A DNA stretch of 7,222 nucleotides, from positions 1 through 7,222 of the forward strand of contig DASPVO010000022.1 of NCBI GenBank assembly GCA_035622335.1, in the 5' to 3' direction. The notes under the pieces were generated by a model. The model ran no database searches. It saw nothing but the letters and a program-made list of their open reading frames with translations, and was not told the origin of the DNA. Below are positions 1 through 5,915 of the stretch, in pieces. How positions within the stretch are numbered: the first letter of the stretch is position 1; the number at the start of each line of letters is the position of its first letter. Origin of the DNA: DATJAJ01 sp035622335. Its GTDB lineage: Archaea; Thermoproteota; Nitrososphaeria; Nitrososphaerales; Gagatemarchaeaceae. Position numbers and translations under genes: made by a program.

Positions 1-111
1 CGGTTCCTTGAAGAGAACTGCATCGTAGCCTTCTGATAGAAGATGACCCTTGAGTAGCCTCGCCTGGGTCGTCTTTCCAGAGCCGTCTATCCCCTCTATC
101 ACGATCAGCAC
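1..111 (-). CDS. tmk: dTMP (thymidylate) kinase, N-terminal part, cut by the window edge
   Basis: Thymidylate kinase phosphorylates dTMP to dTDP with ATP, a cytosolic step of dTTP synthesis. Only the first 37 codons are inside the window. They contain the hydrophobic first strand (LIVI) followed by a textbook Walker A loop, EGIDGSGKTTQ (about residues 6-16), which is the signature of the dTMP kinase family, then an amphipathic helix and the second strand ending in FKEP, matching the family's usual FxREP position. I chose the GTG at 109-111 because an in-frame TAA lies 12 codons upstream (148-150) and there is no ATG between; a second GTG at 100-102 would remove three residues of the first strand. 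No convincing TATA box or Shine-Dalgarno site lies just before the start, so it may be read from a longer transcript starting further upstream. The catalytic LID and the rest of the protein are outside the window. Family call is strong; exact start is less certain. Confidence 0.85.
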   Translation of the reverse strand, partial: MLIVIEGIDGSGKTTQARLLKGHLLSEGYDAVLFKEP

Positions 112-379
112 CCCTCTCGGTGCGCTTCTACGAGTCTTGGCCGTCGGTTAGTCCTCCAGCATCCCGTGCTCGCACACGTGGTGGCGATGGAGACTTCGTC
201 CGCGAGACGGGCGCTCGACAGAGAGAGAAGTGGCGGGCATCATCATCTGGCCTCCACTCCCTGCGAGATATGTCTAACCCTACTTTGGGTAGAAAGGCAA
301 ACTCTACACCTCACTGACTGGGGTCGCCCTCTCTAGTAGGGAGGACGACGGAGCCGGTACAGTACGTTCCGCCGCTGGT
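112..379. other. Gap between tmk and the V4R gene, no clear gene
   Basis: This 268-base stretch separates two minus-strand genes. I see no tRNA-like cloverleaf and no long open frame with protein-like composition. It does hold short inverted repeats: ACCC/GGGT around 277-290 and CCCT/AGGG around 327-341, each only about 4 bp, downstream of the V4R stop and possibly involved in ending its transcript. A minus-strand AT-rich element (ACATATC, about 267-273) lies 23-30 bases before a run of three ATG codons (238-246) that opens a 32-codon frame ending at 148. The element could be the tmk promoter, with the short frame inside the leader. Confidence 0.4.
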
Positions 380-919
380 CTAGACCCCTGCGTTACTCTT
401 GGTCCTTCCGAAATCCCAGGTCAGCTTGAACTCGCACCTGAAACCGTTGACGGTCTCGCAGGCCGTCTCGACCGCCATGCACTCGACTCCGAGCAACTCT
501 GACGTAAGACCCTCGAAGAATCCCCTCACGAACCAGCACCTCGGCTCCTTGGACGTTATCCCCCTTGAGAGAGGAGAGTTCTTGACGGTGAGCATCATCT
601 CGCACTTCTCCAGGTCCATCCCGAATATCTTCACTGACCCCCACCCCCACCTCGAGTACGTCTGTGCTAGGTAGCTCGCGGCTTCGTTTGCCTGCATCGT
701 CTTGGTGACGGACGCGTACTTCCTTCCGTCTATGCTCCCCGCCGCCTTTCCTGCGTTGTACCAGATGATGTGAGAGCCGGTGCCCAAGGTTGTCTCTTCC
801 TGCCTGTTGATCCGCCTCAGGGCCTCGGCGGAGATTACCACGTAGTCTTCGCCGCTGGCGTCAACTAGCTCTCCGGTCTGCTCCTGGAAAGCGGGCAAAC
901 TGTCGTAGGTGGCAGTCAT
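380..919 (-). CDS. V4R (4-vinyl reductase) domain protein, stand-alone
   Basis: A 179-residue soluble protein that is essentially one V4R domain, the small-molecule-binding fold related to heme-NO-binding domains and found in BchJ-type proteins and many archaeal proteins. Visible family features are the N-terminal YVVISAEALRR strand/helix, the IIWYNAGKAAG segment, the conserved GWG (about residues 92-94), the DLEKCEMMLTVKNSP strand, and the C-terminal Cys signature: CWFVRGFFEGL, then VETAC and FRCEF, giving C128, C154 and C162, expected to bind metal. V4R domains act as sensor or ligand-binding modules; the ligand cannot be read from sequence. The frame stays open to an ATG at 1021, but I prefer ATG 919: the extra 34 residues look unlike the family, and a minus-strand GTATAC (946-951) sits 27-32 bases upstream, as for a leaderless archaeal message. 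It is divergent from the adenylate cyclase, so a signalling link is possible but unproven. It has no output domain and no membrane segment. Confidence 0.8.
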   Translation of the reverse strand: MTATYDSLPAFQEQTGELVDASGEDYVVISAEALRRINRQEETTLGTGSHIIWYNAGKAAGSIDGRKYASVTKTMQANEAASYLAQTYSRWGWGSVKIFGMDLEKCEMMLTVKNSPLSRGITSKEPRCWFVRGFFEGLTSELLGVECMAVETACETVNGFRCEFKLTWDFGRTKSNAGV

Positions 920-945
920 GCGTCCATCCTTGTGCTGGTAATTGG

Positions 946-951
946 GTATAC
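946..951 (-). promoter_or_regulatory. Candidate TATA box for the V4R gene
   Basis: GTATAC on the minus strand lies at -32 to -27 relative to the ATG at 919, followed by a second AT-rich patch (AATTAC, 938-943). Archaeal box A elements usually lie about 26-30 bases before the transcription start, so this position would give a leaderless transcript starting at ATG 919. The match to the TATA consensus is weak, and the element lies within the longer reading frame starting at 1021, which would exclude it as a promoter if that start were used. Confidence 0.35.
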
Positions 952-1067
952 GCTTTCTTGTGTTTGCCGTGACTTGGAGGCGCCTGACAGTGGAGAATTC
1001 GGCAACGAAATGGCCTCCCATGCCTCGCTTCCCAGGCTGCGACTTGAAGGTCAGGTCGACACAATGG

Positions 1068-1074
1068 ATTTATC
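1068..1074 (+). promoter_or_regulatory. Candidate TATA box for the adenylate cyclase
   Basis: ATTTATC is the most AT-rich segment of the region between the divergent V4R and cyclase genes. Its centre is 23 bases before the GTG at 1094, slightly short of the usual 25-27 for an archaeal box A to transcription start. The message is therefore probably leaderless or has only a few leader bases. No Shine-Dalgarno sequence precedes GTG 1094, which fits. Confidence 0.4.
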
Positions 1075-1093
1075 GTAACGTAACTTAGAACTT

Positions 1094-3040
1094 GTGCACG
1101 AGTTGTACCCGGGAAGTCGAAGGCTTGCAGCGATAATGTTTACCGACATGGTGGGGTACACCGCGCTGGGTCAGAGGAACGAAGCGCTCTCCCTCGCCTT
1201 GGTCGAGGAGCAGCGGAGGATAATCCGTCCGATTCTGGCGAGGCACGACGGCAGGGAGGTCAAGACGATAGGCGACGCTTTCCTTGTGGAGTTCCCGAAC
1301 GCGGTCGAGGCGGTCAGGTGCGCCTATGACATCCAGAGGAGCATTCGAGAGTTCAACCTCACCCTGTCTCCCGACAAGAGGATACACCTCAGAATAGGAG
1401 TTCATCTGGGAGAGGTGCAGGAGTCCCAGGGTGACATCTCGGGTGACGCGGTCAACGTCGCTTCGCGGATCGAGCCCCTCGCTGAGGACGGGGGCCTCTG
1501 CATCAGCCAGCAGGTGTACGATCACGTGCACAACAAGGTCGATCTTCACTTTTCCAGCATGGGGCTCCGCGCGCTCAAGAACGTGGAGTCGAGCGTCGAA
1601 GTTTACAAGATGGAGATGCCGTGGGAAGAGAGAGGTGAACATGGACTGAACGCCCCGAAGGAAAGGATAGCGGTGCTCCCCTTCGTGAGCATGAGCCCGG
1701 ACCCGAACGACGAGTTCTTCGCGGACGGCCTGACGGAGGAGCTGATCGGGAAGATATCACAGATAGGCGGGCTCGAGGTCATCGCGCGTACTTCTGTGAT
1801 GAGCTTCAAGAAGAAAGACAAGTTGGTGTCCGAAATCGCCAGGCAGCTACGAGTGGGGACGGTCGTCGAAGGGAGCGTCAGGAAGGCCGGCAACAGAGTC
1901 CGAGTGACGGTCCAGGTGATAGACGCCGGGACCGAGGCGCACCTGTTCTCCAACAACTACGACAGCAACCTCGACGACATATTCGCCGTCCAGAGCGACG
2001 TCGCCGCCAAGGTGGCGGGGGTGATCCCTGGGACGGTCATGAACCCGCGGGGCTCAAAACATCCGGATAGGGACACGAAAGACAGCGTCGCCTACACCTC
2101 CTTTCTGCAAGGAATGCAGTTGGTCTACGAGGAAGAAGAGGAACCACTCAGGCAAGCCCTCAAATGGTTCGAGGAGTCTGCCGCGAGAGACCCCGGTTTC
2201 GCCAAGGCCTATGCGGCGATAGCGAAGTGCTACAACCATCTCGCCAACGGTGGTTACGTCCTCTGGCGCGAGGGAATCGACAAGGGCAAGGTGGCCGCTC
2301 TGAAGGCGCTGGAGATCGACCCGGACCTTGCCGATGGGCACTGCCAGCTTGCCTGTCTGTTGTTCATGGCCGACGAAAGGGATTCTGTCAAGGCCGAGCT
2401 TCACAGAGCACTACAGCTGAACCCCAATCTCGCCGAAGCCGAGTACTTTCTGGCACAGGTCGCGGCGGGGGCGGGCGAAACCGAAGAGATGTTGAAGGCG
2501 ATCGAGAGAGGGTATCAGCTAGACCCACTGTCTCCGGACATCATCCGCGCCTACGGCATCTTCTGCTTCTATGGCGGGAGGACGGAGCAGGCGCTGGACC
2601 ACTGGAAGAGGACGCTTCACATGAACCCCTTCGGCACCTACAGGGTGATGTTCGACTACTACGTCAGCAGGGGGGACTACGAACAGGCTGAGAAGACGGT
2701 GAAAGAGATGGAGAGGATAGGACCGACACTGGAGTACACCTACCTGAACCGCGGGTACCTGGCCGCGGTAACGGGAGACGAAAAGACCGCGCACGACATG
2801 ATCTCACGTCTCGACAGCACACACAGCCCGGGCTGGGTGAGGTCCGCTTCCGCCGGCTTCATCTACCTTGGGCTAGGGGACCTGGACAAGTTCTTCGAGT
2901 ACATGTTCAGGGCGGTCGCCGATGACACTCTCCCAGCCGCCATGCTGAGGTACAACCCCATAGTCACGAGAGCAAGGAGCGATCCTCGCTTCGCGGAAAT
3001 CTTCCAAAGGGCTGGAATACCGTACAGGGCTCCGGGCTGA
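1094..3040 (+). CDS. Class III adenylate cyclase fused to TolB-like domain and TPR repeats
   Basis: A 648-residue soluble protein predicted to convert ATP to cAMP and pyrophosphate. Residues about 9-173 form the class III cyclase catalytic domain. The catalytic set is complete: metal-binding D18 (FTDMVGYT) and D61 (KTIGDAFLVEF), adenine-specifying K57 and D114, and transition-state residues N121 and R125 (DAVNVASR). K57 and D114 favour ATP over GTP. After a short linker, residues about 190-310 match the TolB-like domain (COG5616 type) that starts IAVLPF and runs through FFADGLTEELI, ARTSVMSFK, VVEGSVRK and QVIDAGTEAHLFS. Residues about 335-640 are helical repeats of TPR type, for example KWFEESAARDPGFAKAYAAIA and HRALQLNPNLAEAEYFLAQ. 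This cyclase/TolB-like/TPR order is well known in bacteria. There is no signal peptide or membrane helix, so it should be cytosolic. GTG 1094 is chosen as the start closest to the catalytic domain with a TATA-like box at short distance; TTG 1103 is an alternative. What activates it is not visible. Confidence 0.92.
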   Translation: MHELYPGSRRLAAIMFTDMVGYTALGQRNEALSLALVEEQRRIIRPILARHDGREVKTIGDAFLVEFPNAVEAVRCAYDIQRSIREFNLTLSPDKRIHLRIGVHLGEVQESQGDISGDAVNVASRIEPLAEDGGLCISQQVYDHVHNKVDLHFSSMGLRALKNVESSVEVYKMEMPWEERGEHGLNAPKERIAVLPFVSMSPDPNDEFFADGLTEELIGKISQIGGLEVIARTSVMSFKKKDKLVSEIARQLRVGTVVEGSVRKAGNRVRVTVQVIDAGTEAHLFSNNYDSNLDDIFAVQSDVAAKVAGVIPGTVMNPRGSKHPDRDTKDSVAYTSFLQGMQLVYEEEEEPLRQALKWFEESAARDPGFAKAYAAIAKCYNHLANGGYVLWREGIDKGKVAALKALEIDPDLADGHCQLACLLFMADERDSVKAELHRALQLNPNLAEAEYFLAQVAAGAGETEEMLKAIERGYQLDPLSPDIIRAYGIFCFYGGRTEQALDHWKRTLHMNPFGTYRVMFDYYVSRGDYEQAEKTVKEMERIGPTLEYTYLNRGYLAAVTGDEKTAHDMISRLDSTHSPGWVRSASAGFIYLGLGDLDKFFEYMFRAVADDTLPAAMLRYNPIVTRARSDPRFAEIFQRAGIPYRAPG

Positions 3041-3132
3041 ACTCCCACCCGCAACTGCGACGGGCTCAATTGGTAATTAGTCCTGAAAGTATTCGAATGT
3101 GGAATGACGGTGAATTTGCCCTAAAGATCCCT

Positions 3133-3148
3133 ACGCCGTCGTCGGCGT
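3133..3148. terminator. Hairpin between convergent genes, possible bidirectional terminator
   Basis: A perfect 6-bp stem, ACGCCG/CGGCGT, around a TCGT loop lies in the 143-base gap between the cyclase stop (3040) and the stop of the facing membrane-protein gene (3184). No T-run follows on the plus strand, only a pyrimidine-rich CTCTGCCCTC; on the minus strand a short TTT follows about nine bases after the stem. Archaeal termination depends more on T-rich tracts than on hairpins, so its role is uncertain; the position is the main support. Confidence 0.3.
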
Positions 3149-3183
3149 CTCTGCCCTCAGTGGTTCCTTTCATGGTCAAAACC

Positions 3184-3825
3184 TCATGAGCCTGGTGTCC
3201 CCTTGGGACGGGACACGAACACGGTTCCAGCGGCGAGCCACCAGACGACCTGAATTCCGGCGAAGGCAGTGACGTATGTGGGGAGGACGAAGTCGAAGAG
3301 GAACGCGACCCCAACGACCGCGAACGAGGCTCCCAGGGCCATCGCAGAGAATCCGAGGACCTTTGGCATCCGACCCGATGCAACGACCACCGCCCCCAAG
3401 GGTAGCAAGAGGGCGGGTGCGCCCACCATGAAGTAAAGGTGCTGCACGGAGTGTATGAGGTCGAGACTGACGGTCCCCGCGGACGAGGGGTCGCCGACGG
3501 CGCTGATGTAGAACGCAATCTCGGTCAGGCTGACCATCGTCAGGACCGCCCCGCCGAAGACGGTCATTATTCCGCTGAAACTGTTCAGCAAGCCTGCTTC
3601 ACTCACGATGGCAAATGCGAACGCCACTATCAGGACGGGACCGACAGCCTGAAGCCATGCTCCCCACAGGATGCTGCCATAGTTAGCCTGCGCGAACGCG
3701 AGGAGCTGGGCGGGAGTAGCGTCCGTCGGCGGCCCCGGGTTGACTAGGAAGGAGACGACGAGCATCAATACTCCGATCATCCCTCCTGAGGCCGTCAAGA
3801 CCCTGAATGACCGCGAGGAGACCAT
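3184..3825 (-). CDS. Six-helix integral membrane protein of unknown function
   Basis: A 213-residue hydrophobic protein with about six membrane-spanning helices, near residues 8-28, 54-76, 86-108, 128-150, 156-180 and 186-205. The loop after helix 1 is the longest outer loop (PGPPTDATPAQLLAFAQANYG). Recognisable blocks include SFSGIMTVFGGAVLTMVSLTE, IHSVQHLYFMVGAPALLLPLG and VTAFAGIQVVWWLAAG; they resemble uncharacterised membrane proteins I recall from actinobacteria and soil prokaryotes, but I cannot name a function. There are charged residues inside or next to helices (E76, E102) and a conserved-looking His pair (H125, H129) near the start of helix 4, which could bind a ligand or cofactor; that is speculation. 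The ATG at 3823-3825 is supported by a TATA-like element 28 bases upstream, consistent with a leaderless message. The gene is divergent from the Lrp-like regulator and may share its promoter element, so regulation by that protein is plausible. Confidence 0.75.
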   Translation of the reverse strand: MVSSRSFRVLTASGGMIGVLMLVVSFLVNPGPPTDATPAQLLAFAQANYGSILWGAWLQAVGPVLIVAFAFAIVSEAGLLNSFSGIMTVFGGAVLTMVSLTEIAFYISAVGDPSSAGTVSLDLIHSVQHLYFMVGAPALLLPLGAVVVASGRMPKVLGFSAMALGASFAVVGVAFLFDFVLPTYVTAFAGIQVVWWLAAGTVFVSRPKGTPGS

Positions 3826-3849
3826 GGGCGATGCTCCGTGTGCAGAACT

Positions 3850-3856
3850 GATAATC
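3850..3856. promoter_or_regulatory. Shared near-palindromic TATA-like element for divergent genes
   Basis: GATAATC on the plus strand reads GATTATC on the minus strand, a palindrome apart from its central base. Its centre (3853) is 27 bases before the plus ATG at 3880 and 28 bases before the minus ATG at 3825. Both distances fit leaderless archaeal transcription from one box A used in both directions. A second AT-rich stretch, TTTAATAC (3889-3896), lies downstream of ATG 3880 and could instead serve a later start at TTG 3925. Confidence 0.45.
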
Positions 3857-3879
3857 GCGCGCCTTACGTCCCGGGGAAA

Positions 3880-4845
3880 ATGGTCAGATTTAATACGATT
3901 CTGTCCCCGCTTTGCCGTCTCGACTTGCCTAGCGGCACCAAAGACCTGGACGTACGTATTCTCAAAGAGCTGACGAGCCCGAGTTCATTTCAGTGGAACT
4001 TTAGGGAGTCCTTCTCTACGATAGGGAAGAAGCTGGGTGCGGACCCTGAGACGGTGCGAGCGACTCTCAAGCGCTCGTCCCAGTTCGGCCTCGTCGAGAA
4101 GTGGCGGCTCATGATCAACCCTGAGCTGTTCGGAATGAAACTGGCGGGGGTCGAGCTAGAAGCGATCGATGAGGAGAGGAAGTCGAGCGCGGTCTCCCAG
4201 TTGAAGCTGGTGGAGGGGGTGTCCGAGATCTTCGACTTCCACGGGAAAGCCCTCCGGGTCATTTTCTACTTCGAGGACGAGTTTACGCTCGTGCGGAAGA
4301 TAGAGCTCATAAAGTCCATCTGTGGCTTTCAAGGTACGCCACCAAGCTGGGTCTCAAACCTTCCTCAAAGCGGCATCAAACTCAGGGGCATCGACTGGAG
4401 GGTCATCAAAGCGGTGTTGCACGACCCAAGGGCAAAGACCATGGTCATCGCGCGGGGACTGGGGGTGTCAAGAAGGACCGTCAACAGAAGGCTGAGGCGG
4501 TTGAGCGGGGCACACGTCGCTTACGTGATACCGGTCAGGAACGTCAAAAAGTCCAGGGGAACATTCTGCAGCTTCATCGTGTTCTACCGGGGGAGCGGGC
4601 TGAAGGCGACCATGGAGTACCTGTCTTCGAGAAATGCGAGGATAGACTTTGTCTACGAAGCCGCCAAGGGAACCCTTATCCTGACACTCGTGACCGACAA
4701 TCCAGCCGATGCGGACGAACTACACCGTGGCATCAAAGGTCTGGAGGGGGTGTCCGAGGTCAGGATGGGACTCATGAACGACTTCATCTTCGTCGATGAC
4801 TGGATCGACAGGATGGTGGCGAGGAAGGTGGCGGGGTCAAACTGA
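3880..4845 (+). CDS. Tandem Lrp/AsnC-like transcription regulator with two HTH domains
   Basis: A 321-residue protein built as a duplicated HTH plus ligand-domain unit. The first winged HTH covers about residues 22-79 (DLDVRILKELTS, then STIGKKLGADPETVRATLKR), followed by an alpha/beta segment to about 150 (LAGVELEAI, VEGVSEIFDFHGKALRVIFYF) that resembles the Lrp RAM fold. The second HTH is about residues 170-218 (IDWRVIKAVLHDP, then VIARGLGVSRRTVNRRLRRL), with a second RAM-like segment from about 226 to 301 ending in GLEGVSEVRM. The repeated VEGVSE/LEGVSE phrase marks the duplication. It should bind DNA as a regulator, with a small effector possible. The frame extends up to GTG 3838, but ATG 3880 is preferred because the TATA-like element at 3850-3856 is 27 bases before it and would lie inside a longer gene. 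TTG 3925, just before the first HTH, is a possible shorter start. The downstream oxidoreductase follows after 64 bases with no visible terminator. Confidence 0.8.
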   Translation: MVRFNTILSPLCRLDLPSGTKDLDVRILKELTSPSSFQWNFRESFSTIGKKLGADPETVRATLKRSSQFGLVEKWRLMINPELFGMKLAGVELEAIDEERKSSAVSQLKLVEGVSEIFDFHGKALRVIFYFEDEFTLVRKIELIKSICGFQGTPPSWVSNLPQSGIKLRGIDWRVIKAVLHDPRAKTMVIARGLGVSRRTVNRRLRRLSGAHVAYVIPVRNVKKSRGTFCSFIVFYRGSGLKATMEYLSSRNARIDFVYEAAKGTLILTLVTDNPADADELHRGIKGLEGVSEVRMGLMNDFIFVDDWIDRMVARKVAGSN

Positions 4846-4896
4846 CGTTCGGTGGTTCTCTCGATGAGTCAGGCGCTCAGCCTCTTCGACCCAAGT

Positions 4897-4900
4897 GGAG
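4897..4900 (+). promoter_or_regulatory. Shine-Dalgarno-like GGAG before the oxidoreductase start
   Basis: GGAG ends nine bases before the ATG at 4910 and decides between that ATG and the in-frame GTG at 4895, which overlaps this site. No TATA-like box is visible in the 64 bases after the regulator stop, so an internal operon gene with its own ribosome binding site is the simplest reading. Confidence 0.4.
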
Positions 4901-4909
4901 CCTATCGTT

Positions 4910-5878
4910 ATGAAGGCGGCAATCGGAGAGAACTACGGCCCGCCAGAGCGGGTAATCCGCATCAAGGAGGTAGAGAAGCCCGTCCCATCGGAGGGTCGAG
5001 TACTGTTGAAGGTTCGCGCGGCCTCGGTGAACATCTCGGACTATTATGGCCTGACCGGCTTCACACGACTCCTCGGGAGCGGGCTCTCCAAACCGAAAGA
5101 CCCCAGCGTCGGGTCGGACGTATCTGGACTGGTGGAGTCAGTCGGAGATGGCGTCAAGCGTCTTCGCCCCGGCGACGAGGTCTTCGGTTCCGCCCGGGGC
5201 TCGCTCGCGGAGTACGCCGTGGCTCGAGAGGACAGGTTGGTCCTAAAGCCCTTCGCGGTTTCTTTCGAAGAAGCAGCTTCGGTTCCGATCGCTGGCGTCA
5301 CGGCTCTCCAGTGCGTCCGAGACAAGGGCGGGGTGAAGGCGGACCAAGACGTCGTCGTCAACGGCTCTTCAGGCGGTGTTGGTACCTTTGCCGTGCAGAT
5401 CGCGAAGTCTTTCGGGGCTCACGTCACCGGCGTCTGCAGCACGAGGAACTTGGACCAGGCTAGCTCCATAGGGGCGGACCATGTGGTGGACTACACCAAG
5501 GAGGACTTTACTAGGCAGGGGCGGACCTACGACCTGATCTGCGACATCGCGGGTAACAGGTCGGTCTCCGACTACGAGCGCGCTCTTAAGCCGGGTGGTA
5601 CCTGTCTCTTCGTCGGTTTCTCGAAAAATCCTTTGCTAGGACTGGTCAAGTTCGGTGTTCTTGGTAAACTGGGTTCGTTGACAGGCAACAAGACGCTCAA
5701 GTTCATGGGTATAGCGAAGGTGAACGCGGAAAGGCTCGAGACCTTGGCTGAGCTGCTCTCGGCTGGTAAGGTCAAGCCCGTTGTGGAACGGGTCTACCCG
5801 CTGAGCGAAGCCGCGGAGGCTTTGGAGTACATCGGTAAGAAGCACACCCGCGGGAAGGTCGCCATCTCGGTCTCATAG
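4910..5878 (+). CDS. Zinc-independent MDR oxidoreductase, quinone oxidoreductase type
   Basis: A 322-residue medium-chain dehydrogenase/reductase, normal length for the quinone oxidoreductase (zeta-crystallin-like) branch. The N-terminal GroES-like domain (about 1-115) has the family block VGSDVSGLVESVG followed by LRPGDEVFG. The Rossmann domain has the nucleotide loop NGSSGGVGTFAVQIAKSFGA (151-170), and the usual IGADHVVDYTKEDF block follows at 187-200. The catalytic zinc cysteine seen in alcohol dehydrogenases is absent (AASVNISDYYG at that position), as is the structural zinc Cys cluster, so zinc-independent NAD(P)H-dependent reduction of a quinone, enone or similar carbonyl is expected. 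STRN after the second Rossmann strand hints at NADPH use. The substrate cannot be told. ATG 4910 is chosen over GTG 4895 for the GGAG site and the typical MKAA start. It follows the Lrp-like regulator by 64 bases on the same strand, so co-transcription and control by that regulator are likely inferences. Confidence 0.88.
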   Translation: MKAAIGENYGPPERVIRIKEVEKPVPSEGRVLLKVRAASVNISDYYGLTGFTRLLGSGLSKPKDPSVGSDVSGLVESVGDGVKRLRPGDEVFGSARGSLAEYAVAREDRLVLKPFAVSFEEAASVPIAGVTALQCVRDKGGVKADQDVVVNGSSGGVGTFAVQIAKSFGAHVTGVCSTRNLDQASSIGADHVVDYTKEDFTRQGRTYDLICDIAGNRSVSDYERALKPGGTCLFVGFSKNPLLGLVKFGVLGKLGSLTGNKTLKFMGIAKVNAERLETLAELLSAGKVKPVVERVYPLSEAAEALEYIGKKHTRGKVAISVS

Positions 5879-5887
5879 CTCATGCCT

Positions 5888-5902
5888 TCTCCCCGGCGGA
5901 GA
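5888..5902. terminator. Hairpin between convergent oxidoreductase and exporter genes
   Basis: TCTCC-CCGGC-GGAGA forms a 5-bp stem with a 5-base loop in the 37-base gap between two facing stop codons. It reads the same way on both strands and could act as a bidirectional terminator. There is no adjacent T-run longer than three, so the assignment rests on position and symmetry. Confidence 0.35.
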
Positions 5903-5915
5903 TTGGACCCTTTGT

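Noticed and set aside
238..247. ATGATGATG on the minus strand as a C box of a C/D-box guide RNA
   Set aside because: No D box (CTGA) follows within the usual distance.
120..317. 65-codon plus-strand frame opposite the tmk start region
   Set aside because: Arg/Ser-rich low-information composition, no family resemblance and no promoter; it overlaps the tmk side of the gap by chance.
1085..1642. 185-codon minus-strand frame opposite the cyclase catalytic domain
   Set aside because: It is antisense to an unmistakable catalytic domain and has no family features.
3097..3189. Small 30-codon plus-strand frame starting ATG 3097 after a TAATTA element (3074-3079)
   Set aside because: The box is only about 21 bases before the ATG, the peptide has no recognisable feature, and the frame runs into the facing membrane-protein gene.
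3066..3518. 150-codon minus-strand frame
   Set aside because: It overlaps the membrane-protein gene in another frame and is Ser/Pro/Arg-rich, typical of a shadow frame in GC-rich DNA.
4852..5463. 203-codon plus-strand frame overlapping the oxidoreductase
   Set aside because: Very Arg/Gly-rich and entirely explained as an off-frame reading of the oxidoreductase gene.
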